Part shown: positions 25,007 through 35,980 of the stretch, piece by piece | How positions within the stretch are numbered: the stretch's first letter is position 1 | Layout: every line of letters begins with the position of its first letter | Assembly: GCF_013466425.1 (NCBI RefSeq) | Contig: NZ_CP059165.1 | Location: 1,550,001 to 1,614,000 of the forward strand | Source: Mycobacterium vicinigordonae | GTDB taxonomy: Bacteria; Actinomycetota; Actinomycetes; Mycobacteriales; Mycobacteriaceae | DNA length: 64,000 nt | Reading direction: 5' to 3' | Notes under the pieces: model-generated | Told to the model about the DNA's origin: nothing | Databases searched by the model: none | What the model saw: only the letters and a program-made list of their open reading frames with translations | Made by a program: the position numbers and the translations under genes

Positions 25007-25699
25007 ATGTCGCGTATCGAGCTGACAGGACTGCGCGGGGTGCCTGAGACCGCACTGTCCGAGGCCCTGGTCGCCACCCTGCCAGGCAATGCGGCGCCCG
25101 CACCGTGGGAATGCCGCTGCTCGGCGGTGCTGTGGCTGGGCCGGGGCGGACGGTCCGCCGCTGCGGCGCTGCCGCCGGCGCTGGCCGGTAGCCCGGCGCT
25201 AGCCACCCTTGGTGGATTCGTCCGATACACCGACACCCCGGTCGGCCCCTACGACGAGGTGCTCGGCATCGTCGGTTCCCGCACCGGGCTGCGTCCGTGG
25301 GGCAACGTGGCCTTCATGTCGGTGGATTCGCAGTCCAGTCTGGTCGGTGGCCGCACTAATTGGGCGATGCCCAAGACGCTGGCCCGCTTCGACGGGGAGT
25401 TGGCCAACGGCCGGGTTATCACCGCCAGCAGTGCCGACCAAGTGTCCTGGACGGTCAGCGCAACCCCGCGGGTGGTGGGCCCGGCTGTCCCGCTGAAGAC
25501 GAAGGGCAGCGCTCGGCAGCAGTTCGCCGACGGGCGGGTCGGTGACTGCCTGCTGACTTTCGCCGGCCGGGTGCAGCCGGCGTTGGTGACCGTCGGCGTC
25601 ACGTCGACGGGAACTCTGCCATCCTGGCTGCGACCCGGACTGCACCTCGGGGCGTTGGTCGACGACGCTGTCTTCACCCTGGGCGAACCGCGCCTTTAG
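25007..25699 (+). CDS. Acetoacetate decarboxylase-fold protein, second copy in the window
   Basis: 230 residues from ATG at 25007, two bases after the SDR stop, with AGGAG overlapping the end of that gene. The ADC-like core shows GPYDEVLGIVGSRTGLRP and GGRTNWAMPKTLARFDGEL, the latter placing a Lys at the family's catalytic position. It is shorter and clearly different from the one at 9557-10471. Pairing with an SDR echoes the pairing of the other copy with an OYE reductase. Confidence 0.7.
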   Translation: MSRIELTGLRGVPETALSEALVATLPGNAAPAPWECRCSAVLWLGRGGRSAAAALPPALAGSPALATLGGFVRYTDTPVGPYDEVLGIVGSRTGLRPWGNVAFMSVDSQSSLVGGRTNWAMPKTLARFDGELANGRVITASSADQVSWTVSATPRVVGPAVPLKTKGSARQQFADGRVGDCLLTFAGRVQPALVTVGVTSTGTLPSWLRPGLHLGALVDDAVFTLGEPRL

Positions 25700-27196
25700 T
25701 TAATCCAGCTCGCCGTATTCGTCGAACCAGTGCGCAAGTTTGCCGCGCCGGCTGACGGCCCGAAGCCTGGCTTCGGCGGCCGCCCGGGTCTTGCTGGTGG
25801 TGACGATCAGCAGTTCGTCGCCGGCCGCGATCCGCGTGTCGGGTTCTGGGACGAAGGTGTGGCCGTTGCGGATGATCAGCGTGATGACCGCCGGATCGGG
25901 CAGGCGCAGCTCCAGGATGGTGACGTTGTGCAGTCGCGACGGCCGCTGGACGGTCATGGTCAGCAGTTCCGCGTCGAGCATGTCCAGGGGGGCGGCCTCA
26001 ACCTGGATCTCGCGGGTGGCCTCGCGAGATATCAGTCCGAGAATGCGGGCGATCGGGCGCAGGCTGGGTCCCTGGATCAGGGTGAAGACCACCACCAGCA
26101 CGAACACGATGTTGAGCAGGTGGTGACTGCCCTGGACCCCGGCGACGATCGGGAAGGTAGCCAGCACGATCGGGACCGCTCCGCGCAATCCCGCCCAGGA
26201 CAGGAAGACCTGTTCGCGCCATGGGATGCGGAACCAGATCAGCGATCCCACCACCGACAGGGGCCGCGCGACCAGCAGCAGGACCAGGCCGATGACGATC
26301 GCCGTGACCACATCCGGACCCAGCTCGCTCGGGTTCACCAGGAGGCCGAGCAGCACGAACAGCCCGATTTGTGCCAGCCAGCCGACGCCTTCGGCGAACG
26401 AGCGGGTCGCCGACCGGTGCGGCAGCCCCGAATTCGCCAGCACCACCGCCGCCAGATATGCGGCGATGAAGCCGCTCGCGTGGGCATCGCCGGCGGCGGC
26501 GAACGCCATCAGACCCAACCCGAAGGTGGCGATCGGATACAAACCCGACGCCGGGAGGGCGATGCGGCGCAGCCCGACGGCGCCGAGGTAGCCGACGACC
26601 AACCCGATCGCCGATCCGCCCAGCAGTTCATAGAGCAGGTCGGTTACCGCGCCTTCGGGGTGGAAGACGAACGGCACCACGCTGAACATCAGCACCAGGA
26701 TCACGCCGGGGGCGTCGTTGAACCCAGACTCGGCCTCCAGTAGGCCGGCCAGGCGTCGCGGCAACGGCAACACCCGCAGCACCGAGAACACCGCCGCGGC
26801 GTCGGTGGACGACACGATGGCGCCGAGCAGTAGCGCGAGCTGCCACTCGATGTGTAGCAGCAGGTGCGCTCCGACCGCGGTCACCAACGTGCTGATCAGG
26901 ACGCCGAGGCTGGCCAGCGATGCCGCCGGGGCCAGCACTTTGCGGATATCGCCGAACCGGGTGGTCAAGCCGCCTTCGACGAGAATCAATGCCAGCGCCG
27001 CGGTCCCCACGTTGCGGGCCAGCAGGGCGTCGTCGAATTGCAGCCCCAGGCCGTCCTCGCCGATCACCACCCCGACCATCAGGTAGAGCAGCAGGCTGGG
27101 GAAGCCCACCACGGTGGCCACCCGGGTACCGACGATGCTGGCCAGCAGCACGAGGCCGCCGATCGACACGATCAGATACAGCTGTTCCAGGGTCAT
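25700..27196 (-). CDS. Cation/proton antiporter (CPA1, NhaP2-like) with C-terminal TrkA-C domain
   Basis: 498 residues. About twelve membrane helices occupy 1-390, with ALALILVEGGLTTRF, the STDAAAVFSVLR segment and AESGFNDAPGVILV, whose Asn-Asp matches the ion-binding region of CPA1 potassium/sodium-proton antiporters. A cytoplasmic RCK_C/TrkA-C domain (about 400-485) has LELRLPDPAVITLIIRNG and AGDELLIVTTS. Related proteins export K+ in exchange for protons and are gated by nucleotides bound to the RCK module. It diverges from a separate TrkA-type protein across 151 bp, suggesting joint control of potassium. Confidence 0.88.
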   Translation of the reverse strand: MTLEQLYLIVSIGGLVLLASIVGTRVATVVGFPSLLLYLMVGVVIGEDGLGLQFDDALLARNVGTAALALILVEGGLTTRFGDIRKVLAPAASLASLGVLISTLVTAVGAHLLLHIEWQLALLLGAIVSSTDAAAVFSVLRVLPLPRRLAGLLEAESGFNDAPGVILVLMFSVVPFVFHPEGAVTDLLYELLGGSAIGLVVGYLGAVGLRRIALPASGLYPIATFGLGLMAFAAAGDAHASGFIAAYLAAVVLANSGLPHRSATRSFAEGVGWLAQIGLFVLLGLLVNPSELGPDVVTAIVIGLVLLLVARPLSVVGSLIWFRIPWREQVFLSWAGLRGAVPIVLATFPIVAGVQGSHHLLNIVFVLVVVFTLIQGPSLRPIARILGLISREATREIQVEAAPLDMLDAELLTMTVQRPSRLHNVTILELRLPDPAVITLIIRNGHTFVPEPDTRIAAGDELLIVTTSKTRAAAEARLRAVSRRGKLAHWFDEYGELD

Positions 27197-27347
27197 TCTT
27201 TCCCGTTCAACATGACCAGCGCTTACCGCGCTCTGCCCGGCGAGGGTGCCGATTTCGGCGTCCTGTCAGTAAATCAGTCCGGACCGACCGATCGCTCGGC
27301 GCACAGCAGGAGGCGCCGACCCTCTGTGGATACGCAAAGATGATTAC

Positions 27348-28061
27348 GTGACGACACGCAAGTTGCGAATCGGGATTGCCGGAGCCGGCAATGTCGGGCG
27401 TTCCGTCGCGCAGGAACTGCTCGACAACGGGCACAAGATCTTGCTGATCGAGCGGGAGCGCCGCGCCTTCGAGCCGCATAAGGTCCCCGACGCGGACTGG
27501 CTCAATGCGGACGCTTGCGAGATGTCTGCGTTGCAGGAGGCCGGCGTGCAGACCTGCGACGTGGTTATCGCGGCTACCGGCGACGACAAGGCCAACCTGG
27601 TCGTGGGTTTGCTGGCCAAATCCGAGTTCGGTGTGCCTCGAGTGGTGGCGCGCATCAACGACGTCCGCAACGAGTGGCTGTTCGGGCAGGCGTGGGGGAT
27701 CGATGTCTCGGTTTCGACGCCGGGCGCCATGGTCGCCGGGATCGAGGGCGCCATCGATGTCGGCCATCTCGTGCGACTGATGGGTCTGCGCGAGGGCCGC
27801 ACGGCCCTGACGAAGTTGACGCTGCCCGCCGACAATCCGACGGTCGGGCAGCGCGTCGACGAGCTGGATCTGCCGCACAACACTGCCCTGGTGACCGTGG
27901 TGCGCGGCGACCAGGTGATCGCCCCCCGGGACGAGGATGTTCTGGAGGGGGGCGACGAGTTGCTATTCATCGCCGACAACGCCCGCGAGCGTGCGCTGTG
28001 GGCCGCCGTAAACCGGATCAAGCCGACGCCGCGGATGCCGATGCGTCACGACGCCTGGTGA
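27348..28061 (+). CDS. TrkA-type potassium transport regulatory protein
   Basis: 237 residues from GTG at 27348. The N-terminal RCK_N Rossmann domain reads [20 protein letters not shown] and [20 protein letters not shown]. The C-terminal RCK_C domain (about 150-225) contains [20 protein letters not shown] and [11 protein letters not shown]. Such cytoplasmic subunits bind NAD(H) or ATP and gate membrane potassium transporters. No TrkH/TrkG channel is adjacent, so the divergent antiporter may be its partner. The M. tuberculosis CeoB/CeoC pair is the closest named comparison I can offer. Confidence 0.85.
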   Translation: MTTRKLRIGIAGAGNVGRSVAQELLDNGHKILLIERERRAFEPHKVPDADWLNADACEMSALQEAGVQTCDVVIAATGDDKANLVVGLLAKSEFGVPRVVARINDVRNEWLFGQAWGIDVSVSTPGAMVAGIEGAIDVGHLVRLMGLREGRTALTKLTLPADNPTVGQRVDELDLPHNTALVTVVRGDQVIAPRDEDVLEGGDELLFIADNARERALWAAVNRIKPTPRMPMRHDAW

Positions 28062-28071
28062 GGGCGCGCGG

Positions 28072-28449
28072 GTGACGGTCGCATTGCTTCGAGAGATGTT
28101 CGAGCGGATGGTCGTCGCCAAGAGCGGCGAGCTGATCGAGCACTACTACCACCCCGACTTCGTGATGTGCTCCGACGGGGTGACGCAGGGTTTCGCCGAA
28201 TTCCGCGATAGCCACCTCAAGCTCTACGCGACGCCGATCAGTTACGCCGTCGAGTACGACGAGCAGGCGTGGGTGGAAGGCACCGATAAGGTCGCCGGCC
28301 GGGTGTGGATCACCACCGCACGCCCCGGGGAAGAGCCGACCCGCATCGAGGTGGTGCTGATCGCCGCTTACCGAGACGGCCGCATTTACCGGGTCTGGGA
28401 GACTACTTGGCCGAGTTGGCGCGGTGTGGCCGCGTTGGACGGGTACTGA
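28072..28449 (+). CDS. NTF2/SnoaL-like protein
   Basis: 125 residues from GTG at 28072. The compact alpha+beta cone is suggested by [20 protein letters not shown] then [20 protein letters not shown] and the later strands [20 protein letters not shown]. Proteins of this fold are small isomerases, cyclases or ligand binders; no catalytic pair can be assigned. It starts ten bases after the TrkA gene and is probably on the same transcript. Confidence 0.72.
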   Translation: MTVALLREMFERMVVAKSGELIEHYYHPDFVMCSDGVTQGFAEFRDSHLKLYATPISYAVEYDEQAWVEGTDKVAGRVWITTARPGEEPTRIEVVLIAAYRDGRIYRVWETTWPSWRGVAALDGY

Positions 28450-28470
28450 GATGGGCGCGGCGGCTATTGT

Positions 28471-29823
28471 TCAGCTGATCCTGCGCAGCAGTTCGGCCGC
28501 CGCACGTCGACCGCTGAGTACGGCGCCGTGCACGGTGGCCGGATTGTCCACCCCGACGGCTTCACCGGCCAGGTAGAGCCGGTCGCCGAGCGGTTCCTGG
28601 AGTCGCCGACGATCGTCTAGGCCGGATCCTGGTGCGTGAAAAGAGTACGAACCCAGTGCAAACGGGTCGCTGGTCCAACTCGATGAGCGGACCTCGGTGA
28701 CATCGGTTCCGAACAGCTCTCGGGCGATCGGCATCGCTTGGGCCAGCAGTTCTTCGGCGGCCGCCGACTCCACCTGTCGGCCACGCCGACCGGCGTTGAA
28801 GGCCAACACAATCGGGCCGGCGGCGGCGGGCAGCGTGAACCACTGAGCCCACATGCCCTGCTGCGAACCCAGGTACTGGAAGAACGCGTTTTCGGCGTCC
28901 CAGGTGCGGCGTCGGAGACGGAAGTAGCTCTTGGACAGCACGCCGAATCCCAGCGCGCTCACCGCGTGCGCGTGGCCGTCGGGAAGGGGCGGGTCGAAGG
29001 TGACCTTGCCGGATTTGAGCACGCCGAGCCCAACGGTGACGATTGCGGCGGGTCCCTCGAAAGTCTGGCTGCCGGCCCGTAGCAGTACTGAGTTGTCTTT
29101 GCGCACAACGGTATCCACCATAGTGTTGAGCGTGATCGGCAAGCCTTCGGCCAGTAGCCGCGGCAGCGCGTCGTAGCCGCTGGTGATCACCGCCTGTGCG
29201 CCGCCGGTGTAGGTGCCTACGTCAAACGTGTTGGCGGACAGCTGGTTTGCGTCTGCGGCGTACTCGTCCTCGATTTCGGTGGTGACGTAATACGCCAGCG
29301 CGGCTCGGTCCCGCTCGGATAGCCCGACCGACTCGCCGTCGACGGCGGCGCCCAAGGTCCCGCCGTCGACGGCGTCGCGCGCGTCCGACACCAAGGCGCG
29401 CCAGGTCTCGGGGTGGTAGGTCATCGGCTGCAGTCGGGGATCGATGGCCAGTTTCGCCGGCCGGTTGTAGTCGGTGGCAACGACCTGGGCCTGCACCTTC
29501 GCCGCCAACTCCAGCAGCGGATTGCCCGTCGTGCCGTGGATCCACGAGGCGCCCATTTCCAGCGGCGTACCCCACTCGCGGCTGGTGTGCACGCGCCCGC
29601 CGATCCGGTTGCGAGCCTCGATCACCCGCACCGACCGGCCCGCATCCGCAAGGCTGCGCGCCGCGGCCAGTCCGGCCATGCCGGCGCCGACGATCAAGAT
29701 CGACCCGGTGTCCGGGGGCAACGTACTCGTGCTCGACGGCCCGTTGACGCTCTGCGGCGACGGCCGTGCGCACCCTGCTAGCAGGGCGGATGCCGCCAGG
29801 AAACCCCGACGCGACAGGGACAC
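28471..29823 (-). CDS. Exported flavin-containing amine oxidase, predicted Tat lipoprotein
   Basis: 450 residues from GTG at 29823. The N-terminus SLSRRGFLAASALLAGCARP combines a twin-arginine motif with a lipobox (LLAGC), predicting Tat export and lipid anchoring. A dinucleotide-binding ILIVGAGMAGLAAARSL follows at about 36-52, then the amine oxidase motifs RIGGRVHTSREWGTPLEMGA and the C-terminal FAD segment RLYLAGEAVGVDNPATVHGA. The family oxidises polyamines or aromatic amines. It lies divergent from hpx. The second, apparently cytoplasmic relative aofH is on the other side of hpx. Confidence 0.85.
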   Translation of the reverse strand: MSLSRRGFLAASALLAGCARPSPQSVNGPSSTSTLPPDTGSILIVGAGMAGLAAARSLADAGRSVRVIEARNRIGGRVHTSREWGTPLEMGASWIHGTTGNPLLELAAKVQAQVVATDYNRPAKLAIDPRLQPMTYHPETWRALVSDARDAVDGGTLGAAVDGESVGLSERDRAALAYYVTTEIEDEYAADANQLSANTFDVGTYTGGAQAVITSGYDALPRLLAEGLPITLNTMVDTVVRKDNSVLLRAGSQTFEGPAAIVTVGLGVLKSGKVTFDPPLPDGHAHAVSALGFGVLSKSYFRLRRRTWDAENAFFQYLGSQQGMWAQWFTLPAAAGPIVLAFNAGRRGRQVESAAAEELLAQAMPIARELFGTDVTEVRSSSWTSDPFALGSYSFHAPGSGLDDRRRLQEPLGDRLYLAGEAVGVDNPATVHGAVLSGRRAAAELLRRIS

Positions 29824-29952
29824 GGGTGTCAGCGTCTCACACGCCGTTACCCGATCGTGTTCTGCGAACGCGGCAGAACGCACATTACGGTCAGGTAAAA
29901 TTGTGCATATCCGGAGGGCGGCAACGGTGCCGCGTCCAAGGGGGGAGCGGCG

Positions 29953-30897
29953 ATGAATGCTCAACAGGCCACCCGTGCTTTGCCGGTCGGCCGCGCCCTC
30001 ACGGTTCGCGCGGCCGACGGCACGCCCCTGCACGCCGAGGTGTTCGGCCCGCCCGACGGTTATCCAATCGTTTTGACCCACGGCTTCGTGTGCGCCATCC
30101 GCGCCTGGGCCTACCAGATCGAGGATCTGTCGGCCGATTTCCGGGTGATCGCGTTCGACCACCGTGGGCATGGTCGCAGCGGCCTGCCGCGCCGTGGCGG
30201 CTACAGCCTCAATCACCTTGCCTCCGACCTTGATTGCGTGTTGGACGCCACACTGGCTCCGCACGAACGCGCGGTGATCGCCGGGCACTCGATGGGCGGG
30301 ATGACCATCCAGGCCTGGTCGCAGCGCTACGGCCACAAGGTCGCCCGGCGCGCCGACGCCGTGGCGCTGATCAATACGGCCAGCGGTGATCTGCTCCGCA
30401 AGATCCGCTTTCTCTCCGTCCCGCGCGGGTTGTCGCCGGCCCGGGTTGTGGCCGGGCGGACGCTGATCAACGCGGTCGGCGGCGTCCCGCTGCCCGACGC
30501 CGTGCGGATCCCGGCCCGCTACTTGGTCGCGCTGATGGCGACCGGCGCCGAGGCACATCCCGACGTGGTGAAGCTGGTCTACGAGATGTTCGCGCAGACC
30601 TCACCGGCCGGGCGCGGGGGTTGCGCACGGATGCTGGTGGGGGAGGTTGGGTCGCGCCACCTCAGCCTGGCCGGCCTGACGGTGCCGACCCTGGTCATCG
30701 GCAGCGAACGCGACCGGCTGACGCCCATCAGCCAATCCCGCAAGATTGCTCGCACGGCACCCAATGTCGTCGATCTGGTCGAGCTGCCTGGCGGGCATTG
30801 CTCGATGCTGGAACAGCCGGCCGCGGTGAACGGGCAGCTGCGCGCGCTCGCCGAGTCGGCGTTGGCGCGGCGCGAGCTGCGGTTGATCAGCTCATAG
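29953..30897 (+). CDS. hpx: Alpha/beta hydrolase, Hpx/Rv3171c-like
   Basis: 314 residues from ATG, preceded by AAGGGGGGAG. Catalytic elements are the oxyanion HG (GFVCAIRAW after VLTHG), nucleophile S113 in AGHSMGGM, an Asp in GSERDRLTP and His in [10 protein letters not shown]. The fold matches the proteins annotated as non-haem haloperoxidase Hpx in M. tuberculosis, which more likely act as esterases. Its 3' end overlaps the opposing aofH gene by six bases. Neighbour order on the right supports the Rv3171c assignment. Confidence 0.83.
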   Translation: MNAQQATRALPVGRALTVRAADGTPLHAEVFGPPDGYPIVLTHGFVCAIRAWAYQIEDLSADFRVIAFDHRGHGRSGLPRRGGYSLNHLASDLDCVLDATLAPHERAVIAGHSMGGMTIQAWSQRYGHKVARRADAVALINTASGDLLRKIRFLSVPRGLSPARVVAGRTLINAVGGVPLPDAVRIPARYLVALMATGAEAHPDVVKLVYEMFAQTSPAGRGGCARMLVGEVGSRHLSLAGLTVPTLVIGSERDRLTPISQSRKIARTAPNVVDLVELPGGHCSMLEQPAAVNGQLRALAESALARRELRLISS

Positions 30898-32238
30898 CAG
30901 GGCGGCGACCTCGGCTGCGGCGCGCCGGCCGGACCGGACGGCGCCGTCGAAGTAGCCGGTCCACTCGTCGGCGGTCTCGGTACCGGCCCAGTGGATCGGC
31001 CCGACTGCCGCGCGTAGCAACGGGCCGTATTTGGTCCACGATCCCGGCGGCACCGCGGCAGTAGGCCCGCCGGGTGCGAATTCCTCTGCCCCCCAACGGA
31101 AGTCCGTGTAATCGAGCGGCTTTAGCGCGGCGTCTCCGTACACCGACGCAAAGCAGCGCAGCGCGTCTCGGCGACGCTGGTCGCTGGGCAGCGAGTCGAA
31201 AGCCCGGGCGTCGACGAAACCCAGCAAGATCCCCGGGCCGTCGTCGTGCGGGCTGACATCGAAAGTGATGAACACCGGGCCGCGGTCCAACAGCGCCTGT
31301 CCGGACAGGCCGTCGGCCCGCCAGAACGGTGTCTCGTAGGCCGCGTACGCCTTGCTCAGCCGGCCCTGTGGCCACCCTCGGGCGAGTTCGGCGTAATCGG
31401 GCGGCAGCGGGGGATCGAACTCGATGGCGGCCCGGTGGGCGGGCGGGATCGCGACGATGACGAATCCTGCCTCGGCCTCACCCCGGTCGGTGCTCACCGT
31501 CACGCCTGATCCGTGCCGTTGAATACGGCGCACCGGCGCGTCCAGGACTACTCGGTCGCCGAGTTCGGCCGCCGCGCGCTCGGCGATTTGTTGGGTGCCG
31601 CCCGGGATCAGGTCTTGCTGAGCGCCGTTCTCGACGTCGAGGAGCCGATTCAGGCCGCCGGCCGCCCGCACATAGCGGGCCGCGTGCAGCATCGACACAT
31701 CGCCGGGTTCGCACCCCCAGGTCACCCGGGACATGATCGCCATCAGGTCCAGGGACGATTTGCTGGCCCGCACCATGCCGAGCCACTGACCGAGCGAAAC
31801 GCTGTCCAGTTGCCGTGCCCGCTTGGCGTTCCACGGCGCCGAGATCGGCACGGCACGGGCAAGCCGTTCGAACTGCCATTGCAGTCGGCCGATGTCCAGC
31901 AGGCCCACCAGCGACAGCCGGGGGATGGTTCCGCCGTATGCGCGCGCGGCGCCGCGCCACAAGATGACGTTCTTGCCGTCGTGATATGTCGGGGTCGTGG
32001 GCACCCCCAAATCGGCGGCCAGGGCCAGCACCGCGTCCTGGGTGGGGCCCACGAACGAGCCGCCCAGATCGACGGGCAGTCCCGCGACATTACCGGTAAA
32101 CGAACGGCCCCCAACTCGGTCGCGGCCCTCGAGTACCAGCACTTCATGACCCTGTCGGGTCAGTTCAAGGGCTGCGGTTAGCCCGGCGAAGCCGGCCCCC
32201 ACCACGACAACATCGACGTTCCACGGGGCAGTTGTCAC
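30892..32238 (-). CDS. aofH: Flavin-containing monoamine oxidase AofH (Rv3170-like)
   Basis: 448 residues. An N-terminal FAD-binding [20 protein letters not shown] (about 11-30) is followed by [13 protein letters not shown], an internal substrate domain and the C-terminal [20 protein letters not shown], the standard monoamine oxidase FAD segment. Unlike the relative at 28471-29823 it has no signal peptide, so it should be cytoplasmic. It is read in the same direction as the Rv3169- and Rv3168-type genes upstream and is probably part of the same operon under the Rv3167c-type regulator. Confidence 0.88.
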   Translation of the reverse strand: MTTAPWNVDVVVVGAGFAGLTAALELTRQGHEVLVLEGRDRVGGRSFTGNVAGLPVDLGGSFVGPTQDAVLALAADLGVPTTPTYHDGKNVILWRGAARAYGGTIPRLSLVGLLDIGRLQWQFERLARAVPISAPWNAKRARQLDSVSLGQWLGMVRASKSSLDLMAIMSRVTWGCEPGDVSMLHAARYVRAAGGLNRLLDVENGAQQDLIPGGTQQIAERAAAELGDRVVLDAPVRRIQRHGSGVTVSTDRGEAEAGFVIVAIPPAHRAAIEFDPPLPPDYAELARGWPQGRLSKAYAAYETPFWRADGLSGQALLDRGPVFITFDVSPHDDGPGILLGFVDARAFDSLPSDQRRRDALRCFASVYGDAALKPLDYTDFRWGAEEFAPGGPTAAVPPGSWTKYGPLLRAAVGPIHWAGTETADEWTGYFDGAVRSGRRAAAEVAALL

Positions 32239-32269
32239 GCCCTACAGTGAACCGCATCCCGGATGTGAA

Positions 32270-33384
32270 TTACGGCGCAACCGTCAACCAATCGGCGAAG
32301 CCGGACGGATCGTGGCGGCCTAGGGCACCGTGTTCGTACAGGCCCCAGCCCTCGACGGGGTCCCCGTCGCCGTCGCGGCACACGGCGCGACCGACGTGGT
32401 CGATGACGCCAAATCCGGACCGGGCGACGATGGCCGCGTCGGTCATGTCGTAGGTCAGCCGTTCGACGAACTTCTCGCCTTTCCACACCCCGTGCAGCCA
32501 GTCGGAGTCGCCGCCGTAGCCACCGCCCACGTGGATCGGCACCGGCAGTTTGGACTCGACGTCGAAATGCACCGGCGTGCCGTCCGGAGTCGTCGCGTCG
32601 ATCGTCGCCCCGGTCGGGATCCGGGTGCCGGAGCGGTAGTGGATCTTGACCCGCGGCCAGCCCAGCTGCTCGACTCGGCCGTCACGCCATATCCGGGTGC
32701 AGTCGTTGAGCGAACGGAACCCGTTGGGCTCCTCCTGGATGATCAGCACAATCGCGAAGTCATCGAACGCAATCGGCACATATAGCCACCACATGCCCTC
32801 GAACGGCGGGTCGGCCGGCCGGCCGGCCGGCTCGGGCTCGCCGATCGGGCGGATGCCCCAGGATCGGTCCCGGCTGCCGATCCAGACAGCCGGGTCGACG
32901 GCAATGTCCTGGCCGTCGATCATCAGCTGTCCGCTCCAGCTCCCGAGCTGAGCGAACCGCTGGGCGTTCAGAGTCACCCGGTTACCCGCGCGCAGGATGT
33001 GCGGCTGCTCCTGGACGACGTCGAACAATCCCTCCCAGGTGAGATCGGCTGCGATGCCTTCGGTTTCGTCGAGCACGATACGCACTTTGCGCAGCGGCTC
33101 GATGACCTCGACCCGGTAGCTGTTGACGTGCTGGTTGAGTCGGTCCTGATCGATGGAGTCGGAGAGGTGCACGGCGGTCTGCGTGTCACCGCGCCGGACG
33201 AGCAGGAACGCGTCCTTGACTCCGAGGTTGGGGTAGTAGCCGATGCCGGAGATCACGAAGATGTCGCCGGTGCGATCGTGGGCATTGAAGTAGGAGCGGT
33301 CGTAGAAGTTGCGATCGGAGGAGCCGGGCCAGGCGATCGGCTGCGGCACCTGGTGTACCGGGTATTCGTCGAGCGGTCCGAGCA

Positions 33385-33385
<1 letters not shown>
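32270..33385 (-). CDS. Conserved hypothetical protein (Rv3169-like)
   Basis: 371 residues from ATG at 33385-33383, which overlaps the stop of the upstream phosphotransferase gene by one base. The sequence MLGPLDEYPVHQVPQPIAWP and later IFVISGIGYYPNLGVKDAFL suggest a beta-rich, lipocalin-like fold of two similar halves, but I cannot name a function. No signal peptide is present. Tight coupling to the kinase-like gene and to aofH implies a joint pathway. Confidence 0.78.
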
Positions 33386-34524
<1,139 letters not shown>

Positions 34525-34526
34525 TT

Positions 34527-34545
34527 ACGATACGGTAGGTAGCGT
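34527..34545. promoter_or_regulatory. Probable TetR operator between the divergent Rv3168-like and Rv3167c-like genes
   Basis: ACGATAC-GGTAG-GTAGCGT forms 7-bp arms matching at six of seven positions. It fills most of the 43-bp gap and sits one base before the TetR ATG, so a bound dimer would block both genes. Confidence 0.5.
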
Positions 34546-34546
34546 T

Positions 34547-35143
34547 ATGAAAGCAGACCTGCCATCCCTTGACAAGGCCCCCGGTGCCGGGCGACCCCGG
34601 GATCCGCGCATCGACTCGGCCATCCTGGCGGCAACCGCCGAACTGCTTGTAGAGATCGGCTATTCGAACCTTAGCCTGGCCGCGGTCGCCGAACGTGCCG
34701 GGACGACGAAGTCGGCGCTGTACCGGCGGTGGTCGAGCAAGGCGGAGTTGGTTCACGAGGCGGCCTTCCCGGTAGCCCCGACCGCCCTGACCACCCCGGC
34801 CGGTGATTTTGCCGCCGATATTCGATTGATGTTCGAAGCCACTCGGGACATCTTCACCACACCCGTAGTGCGTGCCGCGTTGCCCGGCCTGCTGGCCGAT
34901 ATGACCGCGGACCCCGATCTGAACGCGCGGGTGATGGCGCGCTTCGCTGGCCTCTTTGACGCGGTCCGCCTGAGGCTGCGTGAAGCCATCGATCGCGGGG
35001 AAGCGCATCCCGACGTCGACCCGGGCCGGCTCATCGAGCTTATCGGCGGATCCACCATGCTGCGGATGCTGCTGTATCCCGAATTGGACGACACCTGGGT
35101 GGAGCAGACCACCGCGATCGTGGTGCACGGGGTCAACCGATGA
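34547..35143 (+). CDS. TetR family regulator (Rv3167c-like)
   Basis: 198 residues from ATG at 34547. The HTH reads AATAELLVEIGYSNLSLAAV then AERAGTTKSALYRRWSSKAE (about 26-66). The C-terminal domain is of the TetR_C type with DPDLNARVMARFAGLFDAVR. Gene order identifies it with Rv3167c, which in M. tuberculosis is a repressor of its own neighbourhood as I recall. It overlaps the following SDR gene by ATGA. The palindrome one base upstream of its start supports autoregulation. Confidence 0.86.
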   Translation: MKADLPSLDKAPGAGRPRDPRIDSAILAATAELLVEIGYSNLSLAAVAERAGTTKSALYRRWSSKAELVHEAAFPVAPTALTTPAGDFAADIRLMFEATRDIFTTPVVRAALPGLLADMTADPDLNARVMARFAGLFDAVRLRLREAIDRGEAHPDVDPGRLIELIGGSTMLRMLLYPELDDTWVEQTTAIVVHGVNR

Positions 35144-35973
35144 CTGCGATCGTCACGGGCGCCAGCCGTGGCCTCGGCCGGGCGATTGCGTTGGCCCTGG
35201 CAGCCGACGGCGAGGCAGTGGCCGTCGTCGGGCGCACTGAGGCGATCTGGGACGACCGGCTGCCCGGAACTATCGGCGAAACCGTTGCCGAGATCGAGTC
35301 CGCCGGGGGCCGGGCGGTGGCGGTGCGAGCAGACCTGACTGATCGCGAGGATATCGGCCGACTGGTGGGTGAGGCGCGGAATGCGTTGGGGGCCATCACG
35401 ATTCTGGTGAACAATGCCGCCTTCACCGCACCGGGACGGCCGGGTGTGAAGCCGCGCCCGAAGACGGCCAAGCAAACCGAAGAAAAGCCCGGCTGGCCAG
35501 GTTTCGTCAGCACCCCGCTCGCGGCCTACCGTCGGCACTTCGAGATTTCGATTTTCGCAGCCTACGAACTGATGCAGTTGGTCGCTCCCGACATGATCAA
35601 CGCGGGCGGTGGCTCGATCGTCAACATCACCTCGATCGCCTCGCGACTGCCGGGCGACGGGCCCTACCTCGACCGCAGTGCCGGGGTGTTGCCAGGCTAC
35701 GGCGGATCCAAGGCCGCGCTGGAGCACCTCACCCAATGCGCGGCGTTCGATCTCGCCAGCCACAACATCGCGGTGAATGCACTCGCACCGTCCAAGCCCA
35801 TCATGACGCCGGGCCTGTCCTACTACGCGCACGGCTTCGCGGACTCCAGCTCCGCCGAGGAATTCGCCCAAGCCGCAGTCCAATTGGTGCGAGTCGACCC
35901 CAACGTCGTGACCGGGCGCACCATCGGCCACCACCAGGTTCTCGACGGCAGCTTCACGCCGTTCATGGTGTGA
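35140..35973 (+). CDS. SDR family oxidoreductase, translationally coupled to the TetR gene
   Basis: 277 residues. The ATG overlaps the TetR stop (ATGA). SDR motifs are TGASRGLGRAIA (about 6-17), NNAA, the Ser of NITSIASR and the Y-x3-K of GYGGSKAALEHL. A variable Lys/Pro-rich insert (KPRPKTAKQTEEKPGWPG) occupies about 107-124. As I remember it, M. tuberculosis has no SDR between Rv3166c and Rv3167c, so this is lineage-specific. Substrate is unknown. Confidence 0.84.
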   Translation: MTAIVTGASRGLGRAIALALAADGEAVAVVGRTEAIWDDRLPGTIGETVAEIESAGGRAVAVRADLTDREDIGRLVGEARNALGAITILVNNAAFTAPGRPGVKPRPKTAKQTEEKPGWPGFVSTPLAAYRRHFEISIFAAYELMQLVAPDMINAGGGSIVNITSIASRLPGDGPYLDRSAGVLPGYGGSKAALEHLTQCAAFDLASHNIAVNALAPSKPIMTPGLSYYAHGFADSSSAEEFAQAAVQLVRVDPNVVTGRTIGHHQVLDGSFTPFMV

Positions 35974-35980
35974 GGTCACA

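Noticed and set aside
25730..26743. 337-residue plus-strand ORF over the antiporter gene
   Set aside because: It is a Gln/Arg/His-rich shadow; the minus strand has clear membrane helices and an antiporter signature.
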